Shown here: in pieces, positions 1-11,689 of the stretch
How positions within the stretch are numbered: the stretch's first letter is position 1
Layout of the letters: every line of letters starts with the position of its first letter
Assembly: GCF_030272615.1 (NCBI RefSeq)
Contig: NC_081413.1
Span: forward strand, 561,350,445-561,414,444
From: Cryptomeria japonica
Lineage: Eukaryota > Streptophyta > Pinopsida > Cupressales > Cupressaceae
Length of the DNA: 64,000 nucleotides
Reading direction: 5' to 3'
Made by a program: the position numbers and the translations under genes
Notes under the pieces: generated by a model
The model's input: only the letters and a program-made list of their open reading frames with translations
Told to the model about the DNA's origin: nothing
The model's database searches: none

Positions 1-607
1 CAAACCTCTTTTTCAACCTCCTCCAATTTCACCCTTGGTATCTTCAGACTCACTCTTGACTATTGATTCCTACCACCTCACCCCTGGCCTTGGAAATCCT
101 ATAAATATCCCCCATTTTGGAGCACAAAGGAACCAATCTCATATCATTCTAGGCATTGTTACTATAGTCATATCCATTTTAGCATATCATTTAAGCATTG
201 TTATTATAGGCAGTTGCATCTTAGATCTAGTTTAAGTTGATCATATTTTGGCATAATTGTTGAATCATGTAGCTTAATCAATCTCATTTCTAGATTAATT
301 GCATCATCATCATATCTTAATAATGCATATCATTTAGCTTAATTAGACTCTTGGATCAATCTAGTATAATCAATATCATCTAGCTTGCATATCATCATGA
401 TTTCAAACCGTCCATCTAGGTGTAGTCAAGTCACTAGGATTGCTATTCTAGATCTGAGAGAAAATCCATACCTGCATCTCTTAGGAGGTGATAGGTTGCT
501 TTGTCATGGTTTATCTTTCATTTGATTTCAATTTTCCATCCATGCTTGTAATGATCTATTGAGTGTTTGTGTTGCAGCTACAAGTCCCCTACTTCACACA
601 CATGACA
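1..607 (+). mobile_element. Gypsy-A LTR, upstream duplicate, 5' end outside window
   Basis: This is the right-hand part of a long terminal repeat of a plus-strand Ty3/gypsy element. It ends in CA just before a primer binding site at 611, and has a TATA box at 100-106. The same sequence recurs from 8462 with scattered substitutions. Compared with that copy, this one keeps 130 extra bases (472-601) next to the primer site, so it is the more complete LTR end. No protein is encoded. The open frame at 35-235 is only LTR sequence read through and has no family features. Confidence 0.8.
100..106 (+). promoter_or_regulatory. TATA box of Gypsy-A LTR
   Basis: TATAAAT sits in the LTR about 500 bases before the primer binding site. 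The same motif is at 8561-8567 in the duplicate. The position fits a U3 promoter reading into the element. Confidence 0.55.
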
Positions 608-610
608 TTT

Positions 611-628
611 TGGCGCCCATCGTGGGGC
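611..628 (+). other. Primer binding site of Gypsy-A (tRNA-Lys type)
   Basis: TGGCGCCCATCGTGGGGC lies three bases after the LTR end. From memory it complements the 3' end of plant tRNA-Lys(CUU) with one mismatch, the usual primer arrangement for LTR retrotransposons. It sets the element's orientation (plus) and the LTR boundary. Confidence 0.75.
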
Positions 629-960
629 AGGAAATCTAATTTCTTAGCCTCTCTCATCATCAAATTTTCAATCTCACAGGTTTCTGGTTGGGCATATTCC
701 AGAATCTTCTACGAGTACCTTTGTAGTATCGTATGAATTTATTTGTGTACCCGTACAGGTATGTGAGAATACTCGTACAAGTTTCTGCTTCTATGTTTTC
801 AAAACAAATTGTATTTTAGGGTTTTTATGCTTCAATTGGCTATTACTAATGATAAACCTAGTTTGTTTGTGATTTTTCTAGCAGCCTAACTAGTTTTGTA
901 GGATGATTATCGAAGATTATACTTGACAAAGCTTTATTTCATCAAAAACAATATGACTAC
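629..960 (+). other. Gypsy-A untranslated leader
   Basis: This stretch is noncoding sequence between the primer site and a nested LTR. Within 711-780 a short word related to CTCGTAC recurs about four times in slightly different forms. No gag reading frame is reached before the Tat-B LTR interrupts at 961. Confidence 0.6.
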
Positions 961-1615
961 TGATGCACTGCAAAAAGGAATATTAGAAATACATGATTCA
1001 AAATGTTAATGATGTTAGTATCAATCAGAAACAAAAGACAAAGGAAACTACAATCCTAAGCATACATATCAAGAGAGATATCAAACATGTTATAGAAAGC
1101 ATACAAAAATGAAGGAAAGACACTAAACCCTCCCAAGTGCTCTCTAAAATGCTCATAGTTGTTGCTCCCTTGTTCCTCTCCTTTCCAAGTTCCACATGAG
1201 TGTAGCTCTCAGCCGCTTTTTGCACTATTATGGTTATCTTATGGAGGTTCAAGATTATGAAAATGAATATTATGATTATGCAAATACAAACAAGATAAAT
1301 ATTAGAAATTACCTAATTATCTAATGTTAATTTTAACCAAAATAACAAAATTGTATTCCTAAATTCTCTCTCAAATTCACTATAAGTTAGATGCATACAA
1401 GATTTTTAGATCTGGATTATGAAGGAATGGGCTCTATTTATAGGAAAAATAGAGTAATGGATGGTTGAGATTGGGTAATCTCAACAAGGGCCAAGATTGA
1501 TAGGTTTATGATCCATGTGAGGACTTTCAACCCAATCCCAAGATTACAACTATCAACATGAGATGGCTTGAGAGGAGAGGGAAGAAGCATTAAATTCTTG
1601 AGATGACTTGAAGGT
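961..1615 (-). mobile_element. Tat-B 3' LTR fragment, duplicate copy
   Basis: The sequence starts TGATGCACT and matches the left end of the Tat-B LTRs at 9292 and 63145. It is interrupted at 1616 by a copia LTR at the same base as in the copy at 9951. Both junctions being shared shows that this is a duplicate of an already nested structure, not a separate insertion. A minus-strand TATA box (plus-strand CTATTTATA) is at 1434-1442. Confidence 0.8.
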
Positions 1616-3113
1616 TGATGAATAAATGATGAACAGTTAGTACCAAACCGATACTGAGAGGGGGGGGATGAATAAGTACAGGCAGAAACTTTTTTTCCTT
1701 GACTAGTTTGACTGCAAACAGTGCACTTTGACTGGTGAGCACTAACACCAATCTAAACCACATTACTACCGGTAAAACCTAGTAAGAATGTCAAAGACAT
1801 AAACCGGTAACACTTAGCTTTCCATACAATCTAATACCTCATCTCCTCTTCACCATTATGCATAAACAAGTAATCTGTCATCAGAAATATAATGACTACT
1901 AGCTCAACATATTTTACCAGTTTGACATAGAACACTAAATCATCACATGAAAGGCATCACACATGACACACTGATTTTTCACGTGGAAACCCAACTGGGA
2001 AAAACCATGGTGGGGATGACTACCCACAATCAGTTCTTGAACTCTTTTGAAGTCTGCTCTATTAGGATCCTAGTCTAGTTAGAGACTTTTACAATAGGTT
2101 CTGCTAGGAACCGATCCTGCTAGGGATCACCCAATTAAGGGATGGCTAAGTACCCGGTTAAAGGTTAGAACCTTGTTAAAGATTACCTCGCAAGAGGATT
2201 TGTAAAACTCATTAAGTTGAGTCACCCTATTCAAGGATTTACACAAAAGCCTGTTAAAGCTACCCGATTAAGGGATTTTCCAACTACTGAAATGGTTAGA
2301 AGTCAACAGGTAATACACTAATCTGATAACAACACTCAATGCCAAGGTAGATCCACTTAAGCTCCTCTTCTTCTGCAATAACACTCTGCAGGTATCACAA
2401 CACTTCTCTGGTCTGGCAAGAATCAAGTATCACTCTCTGGGATACACACATACCATTTGCCAACAACTTCAAAATGAAAAACATCATCGACCTTATAGGA
2501 AACAGATAGGTCGGTAGCATAAACCTTAAACCCTAAATATTTAGGTTTTACAATCTAGTCGGTTCAATCCTAACCATTAATCACACTACATTGAATGCAA
2601 CAGTCTTGAGCAGATCTCAAGATATTCTACAACATTCATTCTTTTCCACTTCAGGAAGTTGATAACCCATCACACGCTCTCCACCATTTACATAGAATTC
2701 ACACATTCTTGAGGTAGATAGGATCAATCTCCATGCAAGATCCTCAAGGAAATCCTTCACGTGCACAAGGATGACATGGAAACAGGTATCTGATCTTCAT
2801 TATAATGCTAACTCCTCACAAGATGTCATCGGTTGAATCGCACAATTTTGGAATGCATCAACTGGAAACCCTGAAACTGAGACTACCAAACGGTAGTCAT
2901 GCCAAACAAAAACCCAATGCAAAACTTCCATTTATCGGTTGTCATACCAACATGTCGATTCACCTTGAACAAACATACCACTTCAATTTTTCACAAATAC
3001 CAGTTCTCCTGCCAGTTTGCTTACTACACCATACCGGTTCATACTTTAGCATATTGACATCAATGAACACATACAATATCATCATGTCATCATGCTCTGC
3101 ACATATGCCAACA
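1616..3113 (-). mobile_element. Copia-1 LTR, duplicate copy
   Basis: The LTR runs from TGATGAATAA to GCCAACA on the plus strand, so in element orientation it reads TGTTGG...CA, the usual copia termini. It matches the LTRs at 9951-11443 and 15813-17327. It is followed at 3114-3125 by a minus-strand polypurine tract (AAAGGGGGAGAT in element orientation), which marks it as a 3' LTR. About 1.5 kb, no coding content. Confidence 0.85.
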
Positions 3114-3125
3114 ATCTCCCCCTTT
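3114..3125 (-). other. Copia-1 polypurine tract (duplicate copy)
   Basis: AAAGGGGGAGAT on the minus strand directly abuts the LTR start. It is the plus-strand DNA primer site of the element. The other copy, at 11444-11455, is degraded. Confidence 0.7.
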
Positions 3126-3359
3126 GGCATTGATGGCAATATATAAAGATATCCTTCTACTTTTGCTTCACATCTTCTCCCCAATACTATAGATATCTTC
3201 TTTGCTTCACATCTTCTCCCCCTTTGACAACAATACCAAAGTGGAGGCATACACATCTATGTTCCATTATGCTACTCCCCCTAAGGAGTAGCATCGTTCA
3301 ATACACCAATCTTGAAAAAGATATATCAATGTAAGTCTTGACTGATGTTGAGCACACAC
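3126..3359 (-). other. Copia-1 3' untranslated spacer
   Basis: The stretch contains imperfect repeats of a TCTTCTCCCC-like pyrimidine tract (polypurine on the coding strand) and no frame with retroelement motifs. Confidence 0.5.
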
Positions 3360-4343
3360 CTTTAGTTCACCTCTTGAAGGGGCAGCACCCCTAATTCACC
3401 TCTCAAATAGGTAAAGGTAGCCTTTGGTAGAGGCTTGGTGAATATGTCTGCTAACTACTCCTTACTGGAAACATGCTCCAATACAACTTCTTTTCTCTGA
3501 ACCTTTTCGCTCAAGAAATGATACTTGAGCTCGAAGTGCTTGGTTCTAGCATGTAAAACTAGATTCTTGGAGATGTTAATTGTAGTTGTGTTGTCACAAA
3601 GTATAATTACCAGTTTAGATATAGGAACTTTGAAGCCATTTAATACATGCTTCATCTAGATTATCTGGGTGCAGTTCATAAATACTGCAACATACTCCGC
3701 TTCTGTTGTAGACTAAGAGATATGTCTCTACTTCTTACTCATCTATGAGACTAGTCTACCACTAAGAAAGAATGCACCACCGGTTGTCCTCCTTCGATCA
3801 TCCAGATTACCAGCCTAGTCAACATCTGTAAACACTTTCAAGTTGAAATCATTACTCTATGGATACCATAATACATAGTCAATAGTTCCCTTCAGATATC
3901 TTAGAATCCGCTTAACTACTACCAAGTGGGATTCTCTTGGGCTTTTCTAGAACTATGCAGTAATGCCCACTACATGTGCAATGTTCAGTCTGCTATATAC
4001 TACATAGTGCAATTTACCAATCATTGATTGATATTTTTTCTCATTTACCAACACTGAGTCATCCTCTTTTGATAATTTACAACTGATCACCATCGGTGTA
4101 CCAACTGGTTTGTTATCTTCCATACCAAAGGTCTTCAATACCTGTTTGACATACTTGGACTGAGTGATAAAGATTCCATCTTTCATTTGTTGAATCTATA
4201 ATCCAATGAACAACTTAATCTCTCATATAAGTGACATCTCAAATTCCTTTTTCATCTCATCTGCAAAATCATGACTCATCTTGTCATCTCCTCCAAAAAT
4301 TATGTCATCAACAAATACCTCATAGATTAGAATCTGATCTCCT
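3360..4343 (-). pseudogene. Copia-1 reverse transcriptase C-terminus and RNase H fragment (duplicate copy)
   Basis: This is the broken 3' end of a Ty1/copia polyprotein. Reading right to left it shows the catalytic FVDD segment (near 4300), the KDGIFITQSKYVKQVLKTFG region at 3953-4186, and the RNase H core with the CDNTT...SKN segment at 3455-3655. A QLADIFTEPLP-like tail follows near 3430. Stops and frameshifts separate the pieces. The sequence tracks 11690-12673 and the match ends sharply at 4343, where unrelated sequence begins. That point is the junction of the tandem duplication. Family assignment is firm; function is lost. Confidence 0.85.
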
Positions 4344-5629
4344 AAGGCTTAAAGGCGATGCAATACCTTAGGGGGAGTAGCATACTAAACTTATCATTCA
4401 CCCCTCAGTGAAGAAGGACAAGCTACTACCAGAATGAAGAATGGAAATAAGAAGATAAGTGTGTGTAGTTGTTGCCTTGGCTACATACCTACACATTAGA
4501 GTTGGATCACTACTACATGTGTCTACAGATGGAGATTAACAATTGGAATCAGAAGAAAAGTGACACATAATGTTAGGAGTTGTGGGGAGGTGCTCCAGTA
4601 GTGATGATGGACCAGTACAAGAAACTGGTATGTGTAGGATGTTACCGGTATGATGCTAACAGGTACTTATAGAATATGTAAGACAATGAGGTTGCAAATC
4701 ATTGCATTATCCAAGGTAACATTGAATGTGAAGTTATGTCTCAAGTGGTGTTGATAAAGACCTGAAAGAAATATGATGGCCCAGTTGTTGATCATGTAGG
4801 ATTGCATGTTTTGGGATAACCTATTGATTTTATGACATGATGATGACATTGTATGGCATTTTGTACATCCAGGATCATGTCATAGGTTATGGTGAAATCA
4901 TGGAGTTGGAAGATCATCAGATGATCACATTTACATAGCTCAATCAGTGCATGGAGATGCTTAGAACTTCGTTATTGGATCTAACCAACATTGTGGACTA
5001 GAGATGTGTGACTCAGGGGGAGTTCAAGTGTTTATGAAGCAAAACCAACATGCTTGAACTTATGATGATACTAACTACCCAAACTGTAGATGATGGAAAT
5101 TGTTGTAGGAATACCTAAGAGAATTACATGGTTAAGGGTATCTACTTATGATTTGGTTGGTTGTATTCATAGTACAATCAGTTTTGAGTCTAAAGAAATT
5201 TGAGATCAAAATGGGAGATGATGCAGTCTGATCGACAGGTAAGTTGTATTCACTGACACACCCTTCTGCAAATTGAGTGCTTTAATAATTGGTAGCAGAG
5301 CTCAAATGGTGTTAATTGATGGTTGATTTCTCCATCTAAAGTGGTGTAACTTAAGGATTTTTACCAATTGGTATCAAAAGAGGAGATGCATCCAGTAAAG
5401 AGAAAAAGGGGAGAAAAACTACCCGACAGTAACCAATAAATACAAGGATGTGAGAGACCCTAATGCTGCCCTTTTCCATTGTTGTCAATGAGGGAGAAAG
5501 ACTTTGTAGTATACCACATACTCCATGTGTGAGAATCCATGGATTACACAAAGGGGAATAGTTGGATTAGACAAAGGGGGAGAAAGATTATGTAGTATGC
5601 CTGATACTACATGAGTTGACATCAATGCC
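4344..5629 (+). other. Copia-2 internal remnant, noncoding
   Basis: No convincing coding sequence is present. Orientation is plus, shown by the polypurine tract and LTR that follow. Near 5284-5300 and 5366-5377 two strings resemble the tRNA-Met-type primer site TGGTATCAGAGC, so the internal region may be collapsed. At 5485-5641 a purine-rich block (GACAAAGGGGGAGAAAGA and variants followed by TGTAGTAT) occurs in near-duplicate before the final polypurine tract. Confidence 0.5.
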
Positions 5630-5641
5630 AAAGGGGGAGAT
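5630..5641 (+). other. Copia-2 polypurine tract
   Basis: AAAGGGGGAGAT immediately precedes the LTR start TGTTGGCATT. This is the canonical plant copia arrangement and fixes the plus orientation. Confidence 0.8.
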
Positions 5642-8084
5642 TGTTGGCATTGTGTTGTCATTGATGTCAATTGGAATAAGATAGCTACCAGTATATGAAA
5701 TGTATGTGCATCACTATCATGGATGCATATAGGATGAGAGGATGAGATGTCTTTGATATCACTTTGTGTTGCAGATCACGGGTAAGGTAAAAGAGATATT
5801 GTCATTCAGTAGAATGACCATTGGAGCCACCAGTACAGAAGTTAGTGCCTGACTTATGTGGGAGATATGAACATGTTACCGGTATAGTCTTTCACCGGTA
5901 AGGATAATGTGTCATTTGTAACTGATTATTTGACATGGAGAAAAAAAATAAACCAAGTGAGTGGTTGCCAACTAGCAAGCTTATGACCAGTGTACAAGTA
6001 GAATGAGCAAGGTGCTTTAGATGTTGTTTGTAATGAAGAGGCAGAATATTACCTAAATCACATCAACATAGGAGGAGAATGATGTACAAGTCATTGGTAT
6101 ACTATGTGGCTGAAAAATAGTAAGACTCCCATCAGATAAAGATGTAGTCACCATTTGATGAGATGACTAATAGTGAGTATGCCCACGCCTGATCATATGT
6201 TCATGTTTGAAGATATATTGCACAAATAGGGAAACCACATGAGTGCATTGCAAGATGTAGATGACAAGGATCCACTTCCACTAGTATGCAAAGTGTGCAT
6301 CATAGTTTTGTGAGATAATTCAGATGAGTTAAAGGTAGGGGGTTGGAGACTTACACTGGATCTACTAGTGAATCAAAGGAATGCCTACAGTGCATAAAAT
6401 TAGGGATATACACTAGACCAATAGAGAAGACATGTTGAGCTACTGAAATAGATGAAGTGTGATGGGTTTGTCACTTTGACAAACTAGTTGAGACATGGTC
6501 TGAGCTGATTAGGAAGAAGGCAAAACTGAGCAGATGCAGACATAGGAGAATAGCCGGATTGAAGGTGCATTCAATTGAAGGTTGATGACATAACTATCAT
6601 AAAGAGGTTTTACTGGTATGTATGTCCACCAGTAATATGGACAAGGTACAGATGGGCCAAAGATTCCCATCTGATGAAGATGTACATAAGGGAGGTTAGC
6701 AATTGTGCTGACTAGTTGAGAGTTCCACCGGAAGAGAGGCAAAGTTCAAGGTTGATGACAAATTGGTCTAAGGATTTAACTGACAAGGTTAGAAAATAGG
6801 TAGTTGAACCCGGTAATGTAGTTGGTTAGTGATCCAATCCATACCGATAGAAAGGTGGATGCTGACACAGTTTTCATGTGGAGATGAAGTGGCATGCATG
6901 TACAGGTTGGTGTGTTGAGTTGGGGAAGTGTCAAACAGCGAGGTAGTTGGTGAATGCCAACTACTAGATTCATGGGATGCACTACAGAGGTTTACAACTC
7001 AAGGATAGAAGGACAATAGAGATCCAGCTTAGAGTGATTGAGCAGATCAAGTTAGGTGAAGGAAACCACAAAACCAATCTTAGTGATTGACTAAGAAATC
7101 AGTTGATGAGTCAAAAGCAAGTTACCAAAAATAGAAGGCATGATCAAGAAGGCAAGACAATAGAGGGATTGATTGATAAGTTATAGTTAATCAATCCTAG
7201 TGATCAGATCAAATAAGATCTGATTGGATTTGGTTTTCCTCGAGGTCAAAGAAGAAACCCTAAGCACCTAAAATTTGAATTGGCTTTTGGTGGAAAAATA
7301 TGGCTATATGTATGTGAGCCAAAGACATTGTTAATTATTGCTGAAGGAGAGAGGAGTGTCACTAAAGTAGAGTGTGTTTTTGTTGCATGTGAGAGAAAAT
7401 CAGTCAAGTACTTAATGAGTATCTGAAAAGAGACTAAGTGTGTGTGAGTGAGAATCAAGTTGAAAGGATCAACCGATAACAATGAGGAACTGATATTCTT
7501 CAATTGAGTTTGTGAGAGAAGCAAACTGGTGGTAACTAAACCGGTAGTGAAGATTTGTCGAAGAATGTAGAGTAGGCAAGGAGAGAACCAGAAAAAGATA
7601 GTACCTGTAGAGAGTACTGACAGAGAGAATTGACAGTGAAGTGGATAGAAGATCCAGCAAAGAGACTTGAAGAAGAGTTACAAAATCCACTTATAACAAG
7701 AAGATAACCTTTATTATCAAAATATGTTTTTGTATTCACTGAGTTGGAGCTCGGTGTAGGTGTTGTATCTCCTTGGGTTGGTTCTCTAATCAGGGCTTGG
7801 TGCCCTAAACATTGTAATTAGAGATTGATTGTGAGGCTAGATTGGAGCAGTTTTCTCCAGCAACATTTCTCACCAAGGTTTTTCCCATCTTGGGTTTTCC
7901 TCATGTATGCTGGTGTTATTTGATGTCCCTTTGTGTGTGATTACATTTGTCTTGGTATCCCCTCTAACCAGTAAGTGTGCGTTGGGTTAGATCTGATAAC
8001 CGGTATACTCACAAAGGACAATTAAAGGGAAAATTTTGAGAACCATTGATTCACCCCCCTCTTAGTGGTACATTGTGTCTAACA
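5642..8084 (+). mobile_element. Copia-2 LTR (3' LTR)
   Basis: This 2.44-kb LTR runs from TGTTGGCATT to CTAACA, longer than the 1.5-kb LTRs of Copia-1. Its last 150 bases contain ATTCACCCCCCTCTTAGTGG, shared in style with the end of the Copia-1 LTR, so the families are related. Many ACCGGTA-type words recur. The open frames on the minus strand here (for example 6509-7739) are low-complexity shadows without family features. Confidence 0.75.
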
Positions 8085-8938
8085 AATTCTACATATCCTT
8101 TCAAAAAAATCTATGAACATTTTAATTAATTAAAACAAATCAATTTATGAGTTGTTGAATGTTAAATATCCTTTTCCTATTATTTGAATTTTTAAATTTA
8201 AATTACCCACATGCCTCCTAACTTCTAACCACCTAACCTAACCATCCCCTAACCTAACCCATTCTACCTAACCCTGGGTTTAACTAACCATATCCTATCT
8301 TGAACATCCTAACTTCCTTATCCTAAACTCCTATGGGTTGGATATTCTCCCCTTTAGACACATGAAACTTATGCCACATGTCTCCTCCCTTGGACAATTG
8401 CCCTCTTATGAGAAAGGCTCCTTGACACTTGTCACCATAGAGATGACAAGTGTTTATCCCTCAAACCTCTTTTTCAACCTCCTCCAATTTCACCCTTGGT
8501 ATCTTCAAACTCACTCTTGACTATTGATTCTTGTCACCTCACCCCTGGCCTTGGAAATCCTATAAATATCCCCCATTTTGGAGCACAAAGGAACCAATCT
8601 CATATCGTTCTAGGCATTGTTACTATAGTCATATCCATTTTAGCATATCATTTAAGCATTGTTATTATAGGCAGTTGCATCTTAGATCTAGTTTAAGTTG
8701 ATCATATTTTGGCATAATTGTTGAATCATGTAGCTTAGTCAATCTCATTTCTAGATTAATTGCATCATTATCATATCTTAATAATGCATATCATTTAGCT
8801 TAATTAGACTCTTGGATCAATCTAGCATAATCAATCTCATCTAGTTTGCATATCATCATCATTTCAAATCCTCCATCTAGGTGTAGTCAAGTCACTAGGA
8901 TTGCTATTTTAGATCTGAGAGAAAATCCATACATGGCA
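8085..8938 (+). mobile_element. Gypsy-A 5' LTR, downstream duplicate
   Basis: From 8462 the sequence matches position 1 onward. The true left boundary is unclear because it abuts the Copia-2 LTR end. TATAAAT is at 8561-8567. A run of CCTAACC-like words occurs at 8215-8285. Compared with the copy at 1-607, 130 bases next to the primer binding site are missing, so the LTR end is damaged. Confidence 0.7.
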
Positions 8939-8941
8939 TTT

Positions 8942-8959
8942 TGGCACCCACCATGGGGT
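8942..8959 (+). other. Primer binding site of Gypsy-A (downstream duplicate)
   Basis: TGGCACCCACCATGGGGT is a slightly decayed version of the site at 611-628. The differences are mostly C/T and G/A transitions. Confidence 0.65.
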
Positions 8960-9291
8960 AGGAAATCTAATTTCTTGGCCTCTCTCATTATCAAATTTTC
9001 AATCTCATAGGTTTCTGGTTGGGCATATTCCAAAAACTTCTACGAGTACCTTTGTAGTATCGTACGAATTTATTTATGCACTCATACAGGTATGTGAGAA
9101 TACTCATATGAGTTTCTGCTTCTATGTTTTCAAAATAAATTGTATTTTAGGGTTTTTATGCTTCAATTGGCTATTACTAATGATAAACCTGGTTTGTTTG
9201 TGAGTTTTCTAGCAGCCTAACTAGTTTTGTAGGATGATTATCAGAGATTACACTTGCCAAAACTTTATTTCATCAAAACGAACATGACTAT
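8960..9291 (+). other. Gypsy-A leader, target of the Tat-B insertion
   Basis: This is noncoding sequence matching 629-960. Tat-B begins at 9292. The five bases before it are ACTAT; the partner target duplication would lie beyond the right edge of the window. Confidence 0.6.
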
Positions 9292-9950
9292 TGATGCACT
9301 ACAAAAAGGAATATTAGAAATACATGATTCAAAATGTTAATGATGTTAGTATCAATCAGAAACAAAAGACAAAGGAAACTACAATCCTAAGCATGCATAT
9401 CAAGAGAGATATCAAACATGTTATAGAAAGCATACAAAAATGAAGGAAAGACACTAAACCCTCCCAAGTGCTCTCTAAAATGCTCTTAGCTGCTCCTCCC
9501 TTGTTCCTCTCCTCTCCAATTTCCACATGAGTGTAGCTCTCAGCCACTTTTTTCACTATTATGGTTGTCTTATGGAGGTTAAAGATTATGAAAATGAATA
9601 TTATGATTATGCAAATACAAACAAGATAAATATGGCAAATTACCTAATTATCTAATGTTAAATTTAACCAAAATAACAAAATTAATTGTATTCCTAAATT
9701 CTCTCTCAAATTCACTATAAGTTAGATGCATACAAGATTTCCGGATCTGGATTATGAAGGAATGGGCTCTATTTATAGGAAAAATAGAGTAATGGATGGT
9801 TGAGATTGGGTAATCTCAACGAGGGCCAAGATTGATGGGTTTATGATGCATGTGAGGACTTTCAACCCAATCGCATGATTACAAATGTCAACATGAGATG
9901 GCTTGAGAGGAGAGGGAAGAAGCATTAAATTCATGAGATGACTTGAAGTT
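9292..9950 (-). mobile_element. Tat-B 3' LTR, left part
   Basis: The sequence begins TGATGCACTA and matches 63145 onward. A minus-strand TATA box (plus-strand CTATTTATA) is at 9769-9777. Copia-1 interrupts it at 9951. The remainder resumes after 17327, and the uninterrupted order is shown by 63780-63830. Confidence 0.85.
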
Positions 9951-11443
9951 TGATGAATAAATGATCAACAGTTAGTACCAAACTGCTACTGAGAGGGGGG
10001 GTGAATAAGTATAGGCAAAAACACTTTTCCTGAACTAGTTTGACTGCAAATAGTGCACTTGACTGGCAAGCACTAACATCGGTCTAAACTAGATTACTAC
10101 TAGTAAAACATAGTAAGAATGTCAAAGACATAAACCCGTAACACTTAGCTTTCCATACAATCTAATACCTCATTTCCTCTTCACCCTTATGCATAAACAA
10201 GTAATCTATCATCAGAAATATAATGACTACTAGTTCAACATATTTTACCAGTTTGACATAGAACACTAAATCATCACATGAAATGCATCACACATGACAC
10301 ACTATTTTTCACGTGGAAACCCAACTGGGAAAAATCACGGTGGGGATGAATACCCACAAGCTATTCTTTAACTCTTTTGAAGTCCACTCTATTAGGATCC
10401 TAGTCCGGTTAGAGACTTTTACAATAGGTTCTGCTAGGAACCAATCCTGCTAGGGATCACCCAGTTAAGGAACGACTAAATACCCCATTAAAGGTTAGAA
10501 CCCTGTTAAAGATTACCTTGCAAGAGGATTTGTAGAACTCATTAAGTTGAGTCACCTTGTTAAAGGATTTACACAAAAGCCTATTAAAGCTACCCGGTTA
10601 AGGGATTTTCCAACTGCTAAAATGGTTAGAAGTCAACAGGTAATACAGTGATTTGATAACAACACTCAATGCCAAGGTAGATCCACTTAAGCTCCTCTTC
10701 TTCTGCAATCACACTGTGTAGGTATCACAACACTTCTCCGGTCTAGCAAGAATCAAGTATCACTCATTGGGATACACACACACCATTTACCAACAACTTC
10801 AAAATGAAAAACATCATCAGCCTTATAGGAAATAGATAGGTCAGTAGCATAAACCTTAAACCCTAAACATTTAGGTTTTACAATCTAGTCGGTTCAATAC
10901 TGACTGTTAATCACACTGCATCGAATACAATAGTCTTGAAAAGATCTCAAGATGTTCTCCAATGTTAATTATTTTCTACTTCAGGAAGCTGATAACCCAT
11001 TAAGCACTCTCCACCATTTATAGAGACTTCACACATTCTCGAGATAGATAGGATCAATCTCCATGCAAGATACTTAAGGAAATCCTTCACGCACACAAGG
11101 TTGACATGGCAACACTTATCTGATCTTCATTATAATGCTAATTCATCACAAGATGTCATCGGTTGAATCACACAATCTTAGAATGCATCAATCGAAAACC
11201 CTGAAGCTGAGACTACCAACCAGTAGTCATTTCAAATGAAACCCCAATGCAAAACTTCCATTTACCGGTTCTCATACCAACATGCTGGTTCACCTTGAAC
11301 AAACATACTGCTTCAATTTTTCACAAATACCAGTTCTCCTGCCAATTTGCTTACTACACCATACCGGTTCATACTTCACCATATTGACATCAATGACAAC
11401 ATACAATATCATCATGCCATCATTCTTTGCACATATGGCAACA
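9951..11443 (-). mobile_element. Copia-1 3' LTR
   Basis: TGATGAATAA to GCAACA on the plus strand. The adjoining polypurine tract is degraded (plus-strand ATCTCCACATTT at 11444-11455). It aligns along its length with 15813-17327 and 1616-3113. Confidence 0.85.
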
Positions 11444-11689
11444 ATCTCCACATTTGGAATTGATGGCAATATACAAAGATATCTTTCTGCTTCTACTTCA
11501 AATCTTCTCCTCAATACCACAGATATCTTCTCCACTTCACATATTCTCCCCCTTTGATAACAATGCCAAAGTGGAGGCATACACATCTATGTTCCAATAT
11601 GATGCTCCCCCTAAGTAGTAGCATCGTTCAACACACCAATCCTGAAAAAGATATATCAATGTAAGTCTTGACTAATGTGGAGCACACAC

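Noticed and set aside
1025-1252. 75-residue minus-strand frame, also at 9356 and 63209
   Set aside because: It recurs only because it lies in the Tat-B LTR; reading frames differ among copies and no family is recognised.
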